Below are positions 42,088 through 50,795 of a stretch of DNA of 64,000 nucleotides, one piece after another. Made by a program: the position numbers and the translations under genes. Numbering within the stretch: the stretch's first letter is position 1; each line of letters begins with the position of its first letter. The stretch lies in the NCBI RefSeq assembly GCF_002091475.1, contig NZ_BCTR01000007.1, positions 1 through 64,000 on the forward strand, written 5' to 3'. The stretch comes from Sphingomonas azotifigens NBRC 15497 (GTDB taxonomy: Bacteria > Pseudomonadota > Alphaproteobacteria > Sphingomonadales > Sphingomonadaceae). The notes beneath the pieces are model-generated. The model saw nothing but the letters and a program-made list of their open reading frames with translations. It searched no databases and was not told the origin of the DNA.

Positions 42088-43509
42088 TTGATCCGAAGCT
42101 TTGCCATGGCGGCCGCATGCGTCGCCCTCACCGCGTGCGGAGGGACGGGGGGGAAGCCCGCCACCGCATCGAGCACGCCGCCCGCGCAAAAGGGGCCGGG
42201 ACTGGGCAAGGGCTATAGCCATGATCCCTATCCCTCCACCTATCGCCCCTATCCGGGCGTGCCGACGCTGGTCACCAACGTCACCATCCTCGACGGCGAG
42301 GGCGGCCGGATCGACAGGGGTGCGGTGCTGTTCCGCGACGGCAAGATCGTCGCGCTGGGCCAGAATCTCGCGGCCGATGCCGGCGTGACGGTGATCGACG
42401 GGCAGGGCAAATATGTGACCCCCGGCGTGATCGACATCCACAGCCATCTCGGCGACTATCCCTCGCCCGGCGTGGATGCGCTGTCCGACGGCAACGAGGC
42501 GACCTCGCCGGTCACCGCCGATGTCTGGGCCGAGCACAGCGTCTGGCCGCAGGACCCCGGGTTTGGCCGCGCGCTGGTCAATGGCGGCGTCACCACGCTC
42601 CAGATCCTGCCCGGATCGGCGAACCTGTTCGGCGGCCGGTCGGTGTTGCTGAAGAACGTCTATGCCCGCACCATGCAGGGCATGAAGTTCCCCGGTGCGC
42701 CCTATGGCCTGAAGATGGCGTGCGGCGAGAACCCGAAGCGCGTCTATGGCAGCCGCGGTCGCGAGCCTTCCACCCGGATGGGCAATATCGCCGTCGACCG
42801 CCAGACCTGGGCGCGCGCGGCCGAGTACAAGCGCCGCTGGGAGAAATATGAGCGGGATGGCGGCGAGCCACCGTCGCGGGACATCGCCATGGACACGCTG
42901 CGCGGCGTGCTCGACGGCGAGATTCGCGTGCAGAATCACTGCTATCGCGCCGACGAGATGGCCAATGTCATGGATATGGCCAAGGAGTTCGGCTATCATG
43001 TCTCGGCATTTCACCATGCGGTGGAGGCCTATAAGATCGCGGATCTCCTGAAGGCCAACAACACCTGCGCCGCCGTCTGGGCCGACTGGTACGGTTTCAA
43101 GATGGAATCCTACGACGCGGTGCCCGAAAACCTCGCCATCCTGGAGAAGGAAGGCGCCTGCGCGATGATCCATTCGGACGACGCCAACGGCATCCAGCGG
43201 CTGAACCAGGAAGTGGCCAAGGCGCGCGCTTCGGCGATCCGCGGCGGCTTCGACGTCTCCGAGGCGACGGCGTGGAAGTGGCTTTCGATCAATCCGGCGC
43301 TGGCGCTCGGCATCGCCGACAAGACCGGCAGCCTGAAGCCCGGCAAGATGGCCGATGTGGTGCTGTGGAACGGCAATCCGTTCAGCGTCTACACCCGGCC
43401 CGAAATGGTGTGGGTCGATGGCGCGCTGCTGTATGACGCCAAGGATCCCAAGCGCCGCCCGGTTTCCGATTTCGAGCTCGGCCAGCCGGGCGAGGGGGAT
43501 GTGAAGTGA
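42088..43509 (+). CDS. Lipoprotein amidohydrolase (imidazolonepropionase-like)
   Basis: The protein of about 473 aa starts at TTG 42088, with AGGGAG (42076-42081) 6 nt upstream. It has a lipoprotein signal with lipobox LTAC. The amidohydrolase TIM-barrel residues are complete: HSHLGDYPS (HxH), NHCYRADEM, AFHHAVEAYKIADLL and IHSDDANG. The end is WLSINPALALGIADKTGSLKPGKMADVVLW. It should hydrolyse amide or cyclic imide bonds, possibly of peptides, in the periplasm. It overlaps the following gene by 4 bp; an ATG at 42106 is an alternative start. Confidence 0.85.
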   Translation: MIRSFAMAAACVALTACGGTGGKPATASSTPPAQKGPGLGKGYSHDPYPSTYRPYPGVPTLVTNVTILDGEGGRIDRGAVLFRDGKIVALGQNLAADAGVTVIDGQGKYVTPGVIDIHSHLGDYPSPGVDALSDGNEATSPVTADVWAEHSVWPQDPGFGRALVNGGVTTLQILPGSANLFGGRSVLLKNVYARTMQGMKFPGAPYGLKMACGENPKRVYGSRGREPSTRMGNIAVDRQTWARAAEYKRRWEKYERDGGEPPSRDIAMDTLRGVLDGEIRVQNHCYRADEMANVMDMAKEFGYHVSAFHHAVEAYKIADLLKANNTCAAVWADWYGFKMESYDAVPENLAILEKEGACAMIHSDDANGIQRLNQEVAKARASAIRGGFDVSEATAWKWLSINPALALGIADKTGSLKPGKMADVVLWNGNPFSVYTRPEMVWVDGALLYDAKDPKRRPVSDFELGQPGEGDVK

Positions 43510-44816
43510 GGAAGACCCTGTTTCTCGCCGCGGCGGCCTGCGTGGCGCTCGCGGCGCCTGCGATGGCGCAGGACGTGGCGATCACCAACGCCAAGCTGGT
43601 GATCGGCGATGGTTCGGCCCCCGTGGAGGGCGGCACGGTGGTGGTGCGCGGCGGCAAGGTCGTCGCGGCCGGACGCGGCGTCGCGGTGCCGGCGGGCGTG
43701 CAGACGGTCGATGCCGGCGGGCGCTATGTCACGCCGGGGATCTTCGCCGGCTTCACCCGCCTGGGCATCGTCGAGGTCGACGGCGTGGCCGTCACCAACG
43801 ATGCGGCGGCGGGAAGCTCGCCGTTCAACGCCGCGCTCGACGTGACCCCGGCGGTCAATCCCCGTTCGACGCCGGTCGCGATCAACCGGGCGGACGGTGT
43901 CACGCGCGCCGTCGTCGCCCCGGACAACAGCAAGGGCTCGATCTTCGCCGGCCAGGGCGCGGTGATCGATACCCGCAGCGACCTGCACGCGGTGGCCCGG
44001 CCGCGCGCCTTCCAGTTCATGGAATATGGCGAGAGCGGCGGGCGTGCGGCCGGCGGCAGCCGGCCGGCGGCGATCGCCATGCTGCGGAACGCGTTTGCCG
44101 AAGCGCGCGACTATGCCCGCAATCCGGCAAGCTTCGCCGGGCGCGGCAAGGATGCGCTGCTCACCCGCGCCGATGCCGAAGCCCTTGCAGCCGTCGTGCA
44201 GGGCAAGGTGCCGCTGCTCGTCCATGTCGAGCGCGCATCGGACATCCTGGTGCTGCTCCAGCTCAAGCGCGAGACGCCGGGGCTGAAGCTGGTGCTGGTC
44301 GGCGCGACCGAGGGCTGGACGGTGGCGAAGGACATCGCCGCCGCGGGCGTGCCGGTGATCGCCTCGCCGCTCAACGACCTGCCGGCAAGCTTCGAGCAGC
44401 TTGCCGCCACCCAGTCCAACATCGGCCGGCTGCGGACGGCGGGCGTGCTGGTCGGCATCGGTACCATCAACGACGACGAGGCGCGCCAGGCCCGGCTGGA
44501 GAAGCAATATGCCGGCAACCTGGTGGCGCTGACCCGTGTGCCGGGCGCGACCGGTCTCGACTGGAACGCGGCCTTCGCGGCGATCAGCGCCAAGCCGGCC
44601 GAGGCGCTGGGGATGGGCGATGCCTTCGGGTCGCTGCGCACCGGCCGTGTAGGCGACGTGGTGGTGTGGGACGGCGATCCGCTGGAGATCGGCAGCATGC
44701 CGGTGAAGCTGTTCATCGACGGTGTCGAGCAGCCGCTGACCAGCCGCCAGACCCGCCTGCGCGACCGCTACTGGAAGCCCGAGGAAGGGGCATTGCCCAA
44801 GGCCTATCAACGCTGA
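43506..44816 (+). CDS. Amidohydrolase-family protein lacking the HxH metal site
   Basis: The 436-aa protein has a Sec signal (MRKTLFLAAAACVALAAPAMAQ) and the amidohydrolase N-terminal beta-sandwich (ITNAKLVIGDGSAPVEGGTVVVRGGKVVAAG). The C-terminal KPAEALGMGDAFGSLRTGRVGDVVVWDGDPLE is also present. The place of the HxH motif reads VTPGIFAGFTRLG, and further ligands (second His, final Asp in HSD) are also replaced. It is therefore probably a non-catalytic partner or an enzyme with another chemistry. It starts with GTG overlapping the stop of the intact amidohydrolase, so the two probably form a complex. Confidence 0.8.
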   Translation: MRKTLFLAAAACVALAAPAMAQDVAITNAKLVIGDGSAPVEGGTVVVRGGKVVAAGRGVAVPAGVQTVDAGGRYVTPGIFAGFTRLGIVEVDGVAVTNDAAAGSSPFNAALDVTPAVNPRSTPVAINRADGVTRAVVAPDNSKGSIFAGQGAVIDTRSDLHAVARPRAFQFMEYGESGGRAAGGSRPAAIAMLRNAFAEARDYARNPASFAGRGKDALLTRADAEALAAVVQGKVPLLVHVERASDILVLLQLKRETPGLKLVLVGATEGWTVAKDIAAAGVPVIASPLNDLPASFEQLAATQSNIGRLRTAGVLVGIGTINDDEARQARLEKQYAGNLVALTRVPGATGLDWNAAFAAISAKPAEALGMGDAFGSLRTGRVGDVVVWDGDPLEIGSMPVKLFIDGVEQPLTSRQTRLRDRYWKPEEGALPKAYQR

Positions 44817-44924
44817 TCACGGGCGTTCAATACGGAACCTTCACGATCGCGGAAGCTTTGGCGGCAAGGTGGAACGAGCCCGGCGCGGACGAGAACCGCG
44901 TCGGGCCATTTGGAGTGTGAAACC

Positions 44925-45287
44925 ATGATGAAGCGGGTTCTTGTTTCGGCTGTCGCACTGGCGCTGGCGGGGTGCCAGCAGGGTGGCGAGGCGACCGGCA
45001 ACGCGGCGGCGAACGCCGCCGAGGCCAATGCGGTGGTCGACAATGCGGCCGACGGCAACAATGTCGCGGCGCAGGTGATCGCGATGAACGACGCGCAGCG
45101 CAACGTCGTCTTCATCCGCGCGATCATGGATGCGGGCCTGAAATGCGACCATGTCGACAGCTCGGTGCGGCTGCCCGATCAGGACGGCAACCCGCTGTGG
45201 CGCGCCAACTGCAAGGGTGGTGCCGCACACATGATCATCATCACGCCCGACGGCACCGCCAAGATCGTCAGCCGCACCGATCAGTGA
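44925..45287 (+). CDS. Small lipoprotein, unknown function
   Basis: The 120-aa protein has a lipoprotein signal (MMKRVLVSAVALALAGCQQ, lipobox LAGC) and an Ala/Asn-rich linker. A folded part of about 65 residues follows, with two Cys (LKCDHVDSSVRLPDQDG and WRANCKGG). It ends VTPDGTAKIV-like as ITPDGTAKIVSRTD. The ATG at 44925 has GGAG 9 nt upstream. It may be an envelope protein; no substrate is evident. Its 3' end overlaps the convergent DJ-1-type gene by 20 bp. Confidence 0.75.
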   Translation: MMKRVLVSAVALALAGCQQGGEATGNAAANAAEANAVVDNAADGNNVAAQVIAMNDAQRNVVFIRAIMDAGLKCDHVDSSVRLPDQDGNPLWRANCKGGAAHMIIITPDGTAKIVSRTDQ

Positions 45288-45897
45288 CGTCGGCCTCGGC
45301 GAGGAGGAAGGGCGACACGACCCGCAGCGCGCGGGCGACGGTCTCCTCCTTCTCGCCGACCGGCGCGACATAGTGGATCGCGTCGCGCGCAGCGGCGATG
45401 CCGGCACCCCGCGCGATCATCCACGTCGCCAGATAGTGCGACGCGAGGCAGCCACCGGCGGTGGCGACATTGCCATGCGCGACGAACGGTGCGTCCAGCA
45501 CCTCGACACCCGCCTCGATCACCCAGGGCTTGGTGGTCAGATCGGTGCAGGCGGGCAGCGCGCCGATCAGGCCGAGTCTGGCGAGCAGCAGCGTCCCCGA
45601 ACATTGTGCGCCGATCAGCTGGCGTGCGGGATCGAGATGCAACTGCCCCAGCAGGTCGGGATCGGCGGCGATCTCGCGGGTCTTCGATCCGCTGCCGATC
45701 AGCACCGCATCGGCCTCGTTGGCGAAGGCGAGGGGGCGCTGTCGCCGGACGGTGACGCCGTTCAGCGAGGTCACTTCCTCGGTCGGCGAGGTGATGTACG
45801 CCGCCCAGCCCTGCGCCCGCAGCCGGTTGAGGATCGCGGCGGCGATGAACGAATCGAGTTCGTTGAAACCATCGAACGTCAGTACCGCAATCTGCAT
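45268..45897 (-). CDS. DJ-1/PfpI-family protein
   Basis: The 209-aa cytoplasmic protein has a class I glutamine-amidotransferase-like fold. The N-terminus is MQIAVLTFDGFNELDSFIAAAIL, the nucleophile Cys is in LIGAQCSGTLLLARLGLI (about residue 98), and a possible partner region is ATAGGCLASHYLATWMI. This is the pattern of ThiJ/PfpI proteins such as isonitrile hydratase-like enzymes and stress proteins. The exact reaction cannot be read. Confidence 0.82.
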   Translation of the reverse strand: MQIAVLTFDGFNELDSFIAAAILNRLRAQGWAAYITSPTEEVTSLNGVTVRRQRPLAFANEADAVLIGSGSKTREIAADPDLLGQLHLDPARQLIGAQCSGTLLLARLGLIGALPACTDLTTKPWVIEAGVEVLDAPFVAHGNVATAGGCLASHYLATWMIARGAGIAAARDAIHYVAPVGEKEETVARALRVVSPFLLAEADVTDRCG

Positions 45898-45941
45898 GGC
45901 TGTTCCCTTTTCGCGGCCCGAAGACCGCGTTTTCGTGACGA

Positions 45942-46367
45942 TCAGTGTTTGGCCGTTGCCTGATCTTCGAGGTGTATCGACGCGGCAACCATATCGCGGA
46001 TGTCGCTTCCGAAGCGATGGTCGTAGAACAGCCAGGCGCTGGTCACGACGAGGGCCCAGAACAGGCTTACCAGCGAGCCGATCAGGAAATATTCCGCGAA
46101 CGGTTGTTCATCCAGCTTCTTGAAGCGTGCGACGGTCTTCAGCGCGATAACCCCGGCGAGGATTTCCCAGCGTTGCAGCAGCATCGCCGTGGCGATGAGC
46201 AGGCGCTCGACGGTGCCGATCCAGCGCCCGGCGCTATGGCCAGGATCCGGTTCGGCCGCCGTTACGTCCTTCAAACCGGTAAGGGCGAAGATCTGGCGAG
46301 TCAGCCAGTTGCCGGCAATCGTCAGCAGGCAGAGCGCGATCGACGAATAGACCAGCGCATGGATCAT
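45942..46367 (-). CDS. Integral membrane protein paired with the SatD-type regulator
   Basis: The 141-aa protein has membrane segments at about 3-20, 55-78 and 92-115. It overlaps the SatD-type gene by 4 bp (ATGA), so the two are co-translated. Similar SatD plus membrane-protein (DUF3307-like) pairs exist in other bacteria, but I cannot confirm the family here. Confidence 0.65.
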   Translation of the reverse strand: MIHALVYSSIALCLLTIAGNWLTRQIFALTGLKDVTAAEPDPGHSAGRWIGTVERLLIATAMLLQRWEILAGVIALKTVARFKKLDEQPFAEYFLIGSLVSLFWALVVTSAWLFYDHRFGSDIRDMVAASIHLEDQATAKH

Positions 46368-47038
46368 GTCGCAGCTTCCTCCAGTCCGAACTGGCGATCC
46401 AGCGCTTGCAACGTCGTTCGAATCGTGTGCAAGTGCAGATCATACAGCTCGAAATTGCCGGAACTCCGTACCTTGTAGACGCTGCGAGGGGAAACGTGGC
46501 GATGCCGGGCCACCTCGGCAGTGGACTGGCCACCGAGCAGTGCCTCGATGTCGCGCCGCTGGGTTTCGGTCCATCCGCGCTCGATTGCCGTCAGGCTGGC
46601 GGCACTGGCTTCGAGCAGGTTCTCGATGATCGGCGCATCGGGTAGAATGAAGCGATAGAGCCGATCGCTGCGCTTTTCATTGAGGCGTTCCCGCGTGGTG
46701 GCGAGGCCGGGCCCCATCATGTTCCAGGCACGATTCGGATTGAGCGGGGTCTTGAGGGTTACCACGCCGATTGCAAAGCGGCACTCGACCGAAGCTTCCA
46801 TCAGATCAAACCGAACATGGCGCGCTATCTCGAAAGCCGCGGCGAGGGACCGGGTGATGCCCTGAAACTCGTCGCCCAGCGTAATCGTGAGCGGCGAGAC
46901 AATCCTTGTCCCCGCAGCGCGGTTCTGCTGCTCGAGAACCTGGTTGAATCGGGCGTGCAGAGCGGCGACATCGGCGCTACCCTCGCTCTCGACCAGGTCT
47001 CCCATCAGAGCAACGTAGGTGGTCGTGTCCGTACCCAT
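46364..47038 (-). CDS. SatD-family protein with C-terminal helix-turn-helix
   Basis: The 224-aa protein begins MGTDTTTYVALMGDLVESEG, the typical SatD start. The region with ITLGDEFQGI and SVECRFAIGVVTLKTPLNPNRAWNMMGPGL is reminiscent of a nucleotidyl-cyclase-like fold. The end has a helix-turn-helix (GGQSTAEVARHRHVSPRSVYKV). ATG 47038 is preferred; an upstream in-frame start would lie over the palindrome at 47059-47076. It is probably a regulator of its own two-gene operon. Confidence 0.72.
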   Translation of the reverse strand: MGTDTTTYVALMGDLVESEGSADVAALHARFNQVLEQQNRAAGTRIVSPLTITLGDEFQGITRSLAAAFEIARHVRFDLMEASVECRFAIGVVTLKTPLNPNRAWNMMGPGLATTRERLNEKRSDRLYRFILPDAPIIENLLEASAASLTAIERGWTETQRRDIEALLGGQSTAEVARHRHVSPRSVYKVRSSGNFELYDLHLHTIRTTLQALDRQFGLEEAAT

Positions 47039-47058
47039 TACGGGGTGGACTGTACCCG

Positions 47059-47076
47059 TGACCCAAAAATGGGTCA
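47059..47076. promoter_or_regulatory. Palindromic operator candidate upstream of the SatD-type gene
   Basis: TGACCCA and TGGGTCA form a perfect 7-bp inverted repeat with an AAAA centre, 21 bp before the SatD start. It sits where an autoregulatory operator would. Confidence 0.5.
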
Positions 47077-47102
47077 ATCATGTCGTGTGAACCATTAGCG
47101 GT

Positions 47103-47133
47103 ACAAAAGAGGGAGGCAGCATGGCTACCTCCC
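47103..47133 (-). terminator. Terminator after phoX
   Basis: On the minus strand GGGAGGTAGC, loop CAT and GCTGCCTCCC form a 10-bp stem with one G-U pair, followed by TCTTTT. It lies 25 bp beyond the phoX stop. Confidence 0.75.
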
Positions 47134-47157
47134 CCTCGCGTGGTTAGGGCGTGCAGC

Positions 47158-49635
47158 TCAGAGCCCCACGACGCCGCCGTCGTTCTTGGTGATCACCACC
47201 ACCGCCGAGCGCGGGCGCAGCGTTGCCGCCACGGTGCCGCCTGCCTGGCTGTCGGGCCAGTGGCTGGTCGGCGCGGCGGGCGTGCCGTTCTCGCCGGGAT
47301 GCTGGATGCCGACGAACAGCGTGCGCCCGTCCGGCGTCGAGTCCACGCCGGTGATCTCGCACTCGATCGGGCCGACGAGGAAGCGGCGCAGGTTCGCGCC
47401 CGGCGTTGCGCCGATGCGGGTCGCCTGGGTGGCGGTGGCCCCGTTCGATCCGGTGTTGGTGATCGTCCGCGCGCCGCCATCGCCCACCGTGCCCGGCTGG
47501 GCAGCAAGCATCATGCAGTTGGTAACGTCGGTATAGGCGCCGTCGTCGGTCTGCAGCCACATCAGCGGTTTCACCTGGCCGCCGGCATGGGTGGTGCGGG
47601 CAAAGGCCATGCCGTCGGGGCTGGAGAAGTCGTTGCTGTCGTCCAGCGACGAGAGGTTGATGTTGGTCTTGTCGAGGTCCGCGCCGGCACCGAAGGCATA
47701 GATGTCCCAGGTGAAGCTGGTCGCCTCGGTATCGGCTTCCTTCATGCGGATGATGTGGCCGTTGGGATTGCCGTACTGCGCGGTCTGCGCGGTGCCGTAG
47801 GGGTCGTTATAGTGGCGCGGATTGGCCGCGTCGGTGCCGGTGAGCGGACGGCCGGCGGCGTTGTTGTTGGTGAGCGTGACGTAGATCTCGCCGGTCACCG
47901 GATTGACCGCAGTCCATTCCGGACGGTCCATCGGCGTCGCGCCGAGCTTGTCGGCGGCGAGGCGGGCGTTGACCAGCACGTCCGCCTGGTCCGTGAACGG
48001 ATAGGCGGTGTTGGTGCCGTCGAGGCCGTTCTGGCCATAGACGAGCGGCAGCCAGCTGCCGGTGCCGTCGGCGTTGAACTTGGCGACGTAGAGCGTGCCG
48101 GCGTCGAGATACTTGTCGCCCATCGCCAGGCGATCGGTGGCGTTGGCATCGGCCGCGACCCAGGCCGTCGCCGAGACGAACTTGTAGATATATTCGCGGC
48201 GCGAATCGTCGCCCATGTACCAGGCCGGCTTCTTGCCGACGACGAACGCGCCGGGCCAGCAGCCTTCATGGCCGAGACGGCCGAGCGCGGTGCGCTTGCG
48301 CGGCGTCGAGGTCGGCGCATAGGGATCGATTTCGAGGATCCAGCCGAACTGGTTCGGCTCGTTGCGGAAGTCGTCGGTCGCCGTGCCGGTGCCGGCCCGC
48401 GCGTCCCAGCGGCGGAACAGCGTGTTGGTGGCGTCGGACGGGGTGACCGTCGACCAGCCATAATTGCCGGTGCTGCTGGTGACGCCGTAGCGGCTGAGCG
48501 CGGTCAGTTCCCTGGCCGAGCGGTTGGCATTGTCGCCGCTGCGGCGGAAATAGCCGGCCCAGTTCTCTTCGCAGGTGATCGCTGTGCCCCAGGGCGTGGT
48601 GCCGTTGGCGCAGTTGTTGATCGTGCCGCGGCCCGCCACGCCGGTCGGTGAATAGACGGTCTTGAGCAGGTCCGAGCCCTTGGCCGGGCCGTTGAACGCC
48701 ATCGGCGTCGCCGGGGTGATGCGGCGGTTGTAGGTGGAATCCTGCTTCACGCTCCAGGCGCGGTTGGCACCTTCGCCGGCTTCGGTGACCGACACGCCGT
48801 GGCAGTCGATTTCCTTCTGCGCCTCGCCTTCGGGGCGCACGCCGCCGGTGGTGGTGGCGCCGTTCACGTGCAGATATTGCTGGTTGATGTTCTCGTGGTT
48901 CTGCACGAGCAGGCCACGCGTCGAGCTGGTCGCGTCGCGGGCGGTGCCGGCCGCGTTGAGGCCGTACCAGTAGAGCGCGTCGCCATGGTCGCCGATCCGC
49001 TGGGCAAAGTTCGTGTCGGTGCCGTCATTCTTGTAGGCGGCCACGTTCGCCGCGATCGGATCGCCGGTGCGGTTGATCACGCTGACGGTATAGCCGGTCG
49101 GCACGGTGACGATGTCGAGCTTGTTCTTGGCGACGGCGGTGAAGCCCAGCGCCGGCGGGCTGACGGTGACGGTGGTCGTCGCCGACGAGGTCTTGCCCGC
49201 GGTGTCGGTCGCGGCGAACTGGAAGGTGAACACCGTGTCGGCGGTCACGACCGGCGCCAGGAACGTCGCGGTGCGCGTCGCCGCCCCGGTGAGCGTCACG
49301 GTCGGGCCGCCGGTCTGCGTCCAGGCGACCGCGTTGACGCCCTTGTCGTCGCTGGCGCTGGCGACCAGCGTGACGGTGCGGCCGGAATTGGTGAAGCCTG
49401 CCGCGCCTGCGTTGACCACCGGCGCGGTGTCGCCGTTGCCGGCCTCGACCTTGTTGTCGCACGCTGCCAGCAGCGATCCGCCCATCGTGGCGGCGACGAT
49501 CGCGCTCGAGCCGCGCAGCAGCGAACGGCGCGAATAGCGCTGGTCGGCGAGTTCGTTGAGCGTGACGGCGGTGCTGTGGTTGGTATCCACGTCGCCATCG
49601 GTATAGCCGAACGGCGTTTCGATCAGGTCGGTCAT
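47158..49635 (-). CDS. phoX: PhoX-family alkaline phosphatase, Tat-exported lipoprotein type
   Basis: PhoX phosphatases are Ca/Fe enzymes that release phosphate from organic esters outside the cytoplasm. The 825-aa protein starts at ATG 49635 with GAGGGGAA upstream. It has the N-terminal DUF839-type preamble, then the twin-arginine signal YSRRSLLRGSSAIVAATMG and a lipobox-like LLAAC. An Ig/PKD-like beta-sandwich (about 70-155) follows. The PhoX core has LLVQNHENINQQYL, AITCEENWAGYF (metal-site Cys/Glu), GHEGCWPGAFVV, GDDSRREYIYKFVS and SSPDGMAF. Four Pho-box half-sites lie upstream. Confidence 0.93.
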   Translation of the reverse strand: MTDLIETPFGYTDGDVDTNHSTAVTLNELADQRYSRRSLLRGSSAIVAATMGGSLLAACDNKVEAGNGDTAPVVNAGAAGFTNSGRTVTLVASASDDKGVNAVAWTQTGGPTVTLTGAATRTATFLAPVVTADTVFTFQFAATDTAGKTSSATTTVTVSPPALGFTAVAKNKLDIVTVPTGYTVSVINRTGDPIAANVAAYKNDGTDTNFAQRIGDHGDALYWYGLNAAGTARDATSSTRGLLVQNHENINQQYLHVNGATTTGGVRPEGEAQKEIDCHGVSVTEAGEGANRAWSVKQDSTYNRRITPATPMAFNGPAKGSDLLKTVYSPTGVAGRGTINNCANGTTPWGTAITCEENWAGYFRRSGDNANRSARELTALSRYGVTSSTGNYGWSTVTPSDATNTLFRRWDARAGTGTATDDFRNEPNQFGWILEIDPYAPTSTPRKRTALGRLGHEGCWPGAFVVGKKPAWYMGDDSRREYIYKFVSATAWVAADANATDRLAMGDKYLDAGTLYVAKFNADGTGSWLPLVYGQNGLDGTNTAYPFTDQADVLVNARLAADKLGATPMDRPEWTAVNPVTGEIYVTLTNNNAAGRPLTGTDAANPRHYNDPYGTAQTAQYGNPNGHIIRMKEADTEATSFTWDIYAFGAGADLDKTNINLSSLDDSNDFSSPDGMAFARTTHAGGQVKPLMWLQTDDGAYTDVTNCMMLAAQPGTVGDGGARTITNTGSNGATATQATRIGATPGANLRRFLVGPIECEITGVDSTPDGRTLFVGIQHPGENGTPAAPTSHWPDSQAGGTVAATLRPRSAVVVITKNDGGVVGL

Positions 49636-49718
49636 CGGGTTCCCCTCTTGCAGCCAGACGGCTAAGGCCCGGCGTCCTTCTCCCTTGCGAGCAACACATG
49701 AATTGCTGATGCAGTAAG

Positions 49719-49758
49719 GGTTACGCTTTGGTGTCGCATTGGTGTCGAGTATGTGACA
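49719..49758 (-). promoter_or_regulatory. Double Pho box (four 11-bp-phased half-sites) upstream of phoX
   Basis: On the minus strand the half-sites TGTCACA, CGACACC, CGACACC and CGTAACC follow each other, each separated by exactly 4 bp. The 7+4 spacing and the TGTCACA unit fit the PhoB consensus (CTGTCAT-N4-CTGTCAC). The array is 84 bp before the phoX start and 37 bp before the divergent T2SS-like trio. Confidence 0.75.
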
Positions 49759-49794
49759 CTTGCCAACCGCTCGCGTCGGGCTAAGCGGAGCGGC

Positions 49795-50346
49795 ATGACG
49801 CCAGCCGCTCCCGATCGCGATCCGCTGCCGCCGGCCGCGCCGAGCCTGGCAGGACGAGTCGGCGGGCAGCTTCGCAAGTTGGTAGTACGGGGGGGCGCGG
49901 ATCGCGGGGATGTGCCCGCTTCCACTTGGCCGGCGGTACTCCTGGCGCTGGGGATCGCAGCGGGCCCTGTGAGTACCTTGGTGGGAGCCACGATGCTGGC
50001 AAAACGAGCGGAGGACGAGGCCGCGCAACTGCACGCCCGCACGGCACCGCTGCTGGCCGCGCAGCACGCGCGCAGCGACGCGCGGCGCATCCTTTCCGCG
50101 GCGCTTGCCCGGCCGGGGCCCGCGCAGTTGCTCGATCAGCTGGCGGCAGCACTGCCCGCGGATAGCAGCGTCACCCGCGCCGAGCGGCTCGCCGATGGCG
50201 CGCTCGAGATCGAGGTGACGACCAGCGATCCCGATGCGCTGCGGGCGGCGCTGCGTCGCTCGCCGCCGCTCGCCGGATTGCGCGACGTGCGCCAGCAGGA
50301 AGGCGAGGGGCGCACGCTGGTGCTGTTGCGGCAGGGCGGCGCATGA
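49795..50346 (+). CDS. PilN/GspL-periplasmic-like inner-membrane protein (trio gene 1)
   Basis: The 183-aa protein has one membrane helix (about 45-65, WPAVLLALGIAAGPVSTLVGA). A coiled coil (MLAKRAEDEAAQLHARTAPLLAAQHAR) and a small ferredoxin-like domain (LDQLAAALPADSSVTRAERLADGALEIEVTTSDPDALRAALR) follow. This is the layout of PilN and of the C-terminal half of GspL. It overlaps the next gene by 4 bp and is distinct from the full-length gspL at 55569. Confidence 0.65.
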   Translation: MTPAAPDRDPLPPAAPSLAGRVGGQLRKLVVRGGADRGDVPASTWPAVLLALGIAAGPVSTLVGATMLAKRAEDEAAQLHARTAPLLAAQHARSDARRILSAALARPGPAQLLDQLAAALPADSSVTRAERLADGALEIEVTTSDPDALRAALRRSPPLAGLRDVRQQEGEGRTLVLLRQGGA

Positions 50347-50795
50347 GCCGCCGTCCGATCCTGTGGGGCGGGCTTGCCGGGCTCGTCCTGGCGCTGCTGC
50401 TCGCCCCCTGGACCGGGGCGGCGCTCGGACGTCTGGGTGCAGCACGCGCGGCGCGTGAGCGCGAGGCTGCGGTGCTGGCCGCTCCTGCCAGCGCAGCAGC
50501 AATGCTCACGCCGGGTAAGGCCTTTGCCGGACCGCAGGTCAGCGCTATCCAGGCGCGGATCGAGCGTCTCGCGCGCGGTGGCGGCGTGCTCGTCGAGGAC
50601 CTCCAGCCCGCCAAGGTGCCCGAACCGCTGGTCGCCGTTCGCCTTCGCCTTTCCGGACCTGAAAAGGCGGTGGTCGCGCTTGCCGACACCATCGAGCGCG
50701 AGCGGCCGCTGCTACGCTTCCGCAGCTGGCGGATGGTGCCTGCCGAAGGGGGGGGCGTACGGCTCAGCGGCGAACTGGTGGGGGCCATGCGATGA
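50343..50795 (+). CDS. GspM/PilO-like inner-membrane protein (trio gene 2)
   Basis: The 150-aa protein has an N-terminal membrane helix (about 8-26) and a coiled region (AARAAREREAAVLAAPASAAAM). The ferredoxin-like domain is typical of T2SS protein M (VSAIQARIERLARGGGVLVEDLQP, VRLRLSGPEKAVVALADTIERERPLLRFRSWRM). It overlaps its neighbours on both sides by 4 bp. A second GspM is encoded at 56681. Confidence 0.7.
   Translation: MSRRPILWGGLAGLVLALLLAPWTGAALGRLGAARAAREREAAVLAAPASAAAMLTPGKAFAGPQVSAIQARIERLARGGGVLVEDLQPAKVPEPLVAVRLRLSGPEKAVVALADTIERERPLLRFRSWRMVPAEGGGVRLSGELVGAMR

Noticed and set aside
39174-42209. Longer 1011-aa reading of the sensor kinase
   Set aside because: The added N-terminus overlaps the promoter and signal region of the divergent amidohydrolase and has no structure; ATG 41876 directly precedes the first membrane helices.
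49636-50502. Extended phoX frame of 1114 aa
   Set aside because: The extra part is Arg/Pro-rich and antisense to the T2SS-like trio; ATG 49635 has a good ribosome binding site and the Tat signal follows.
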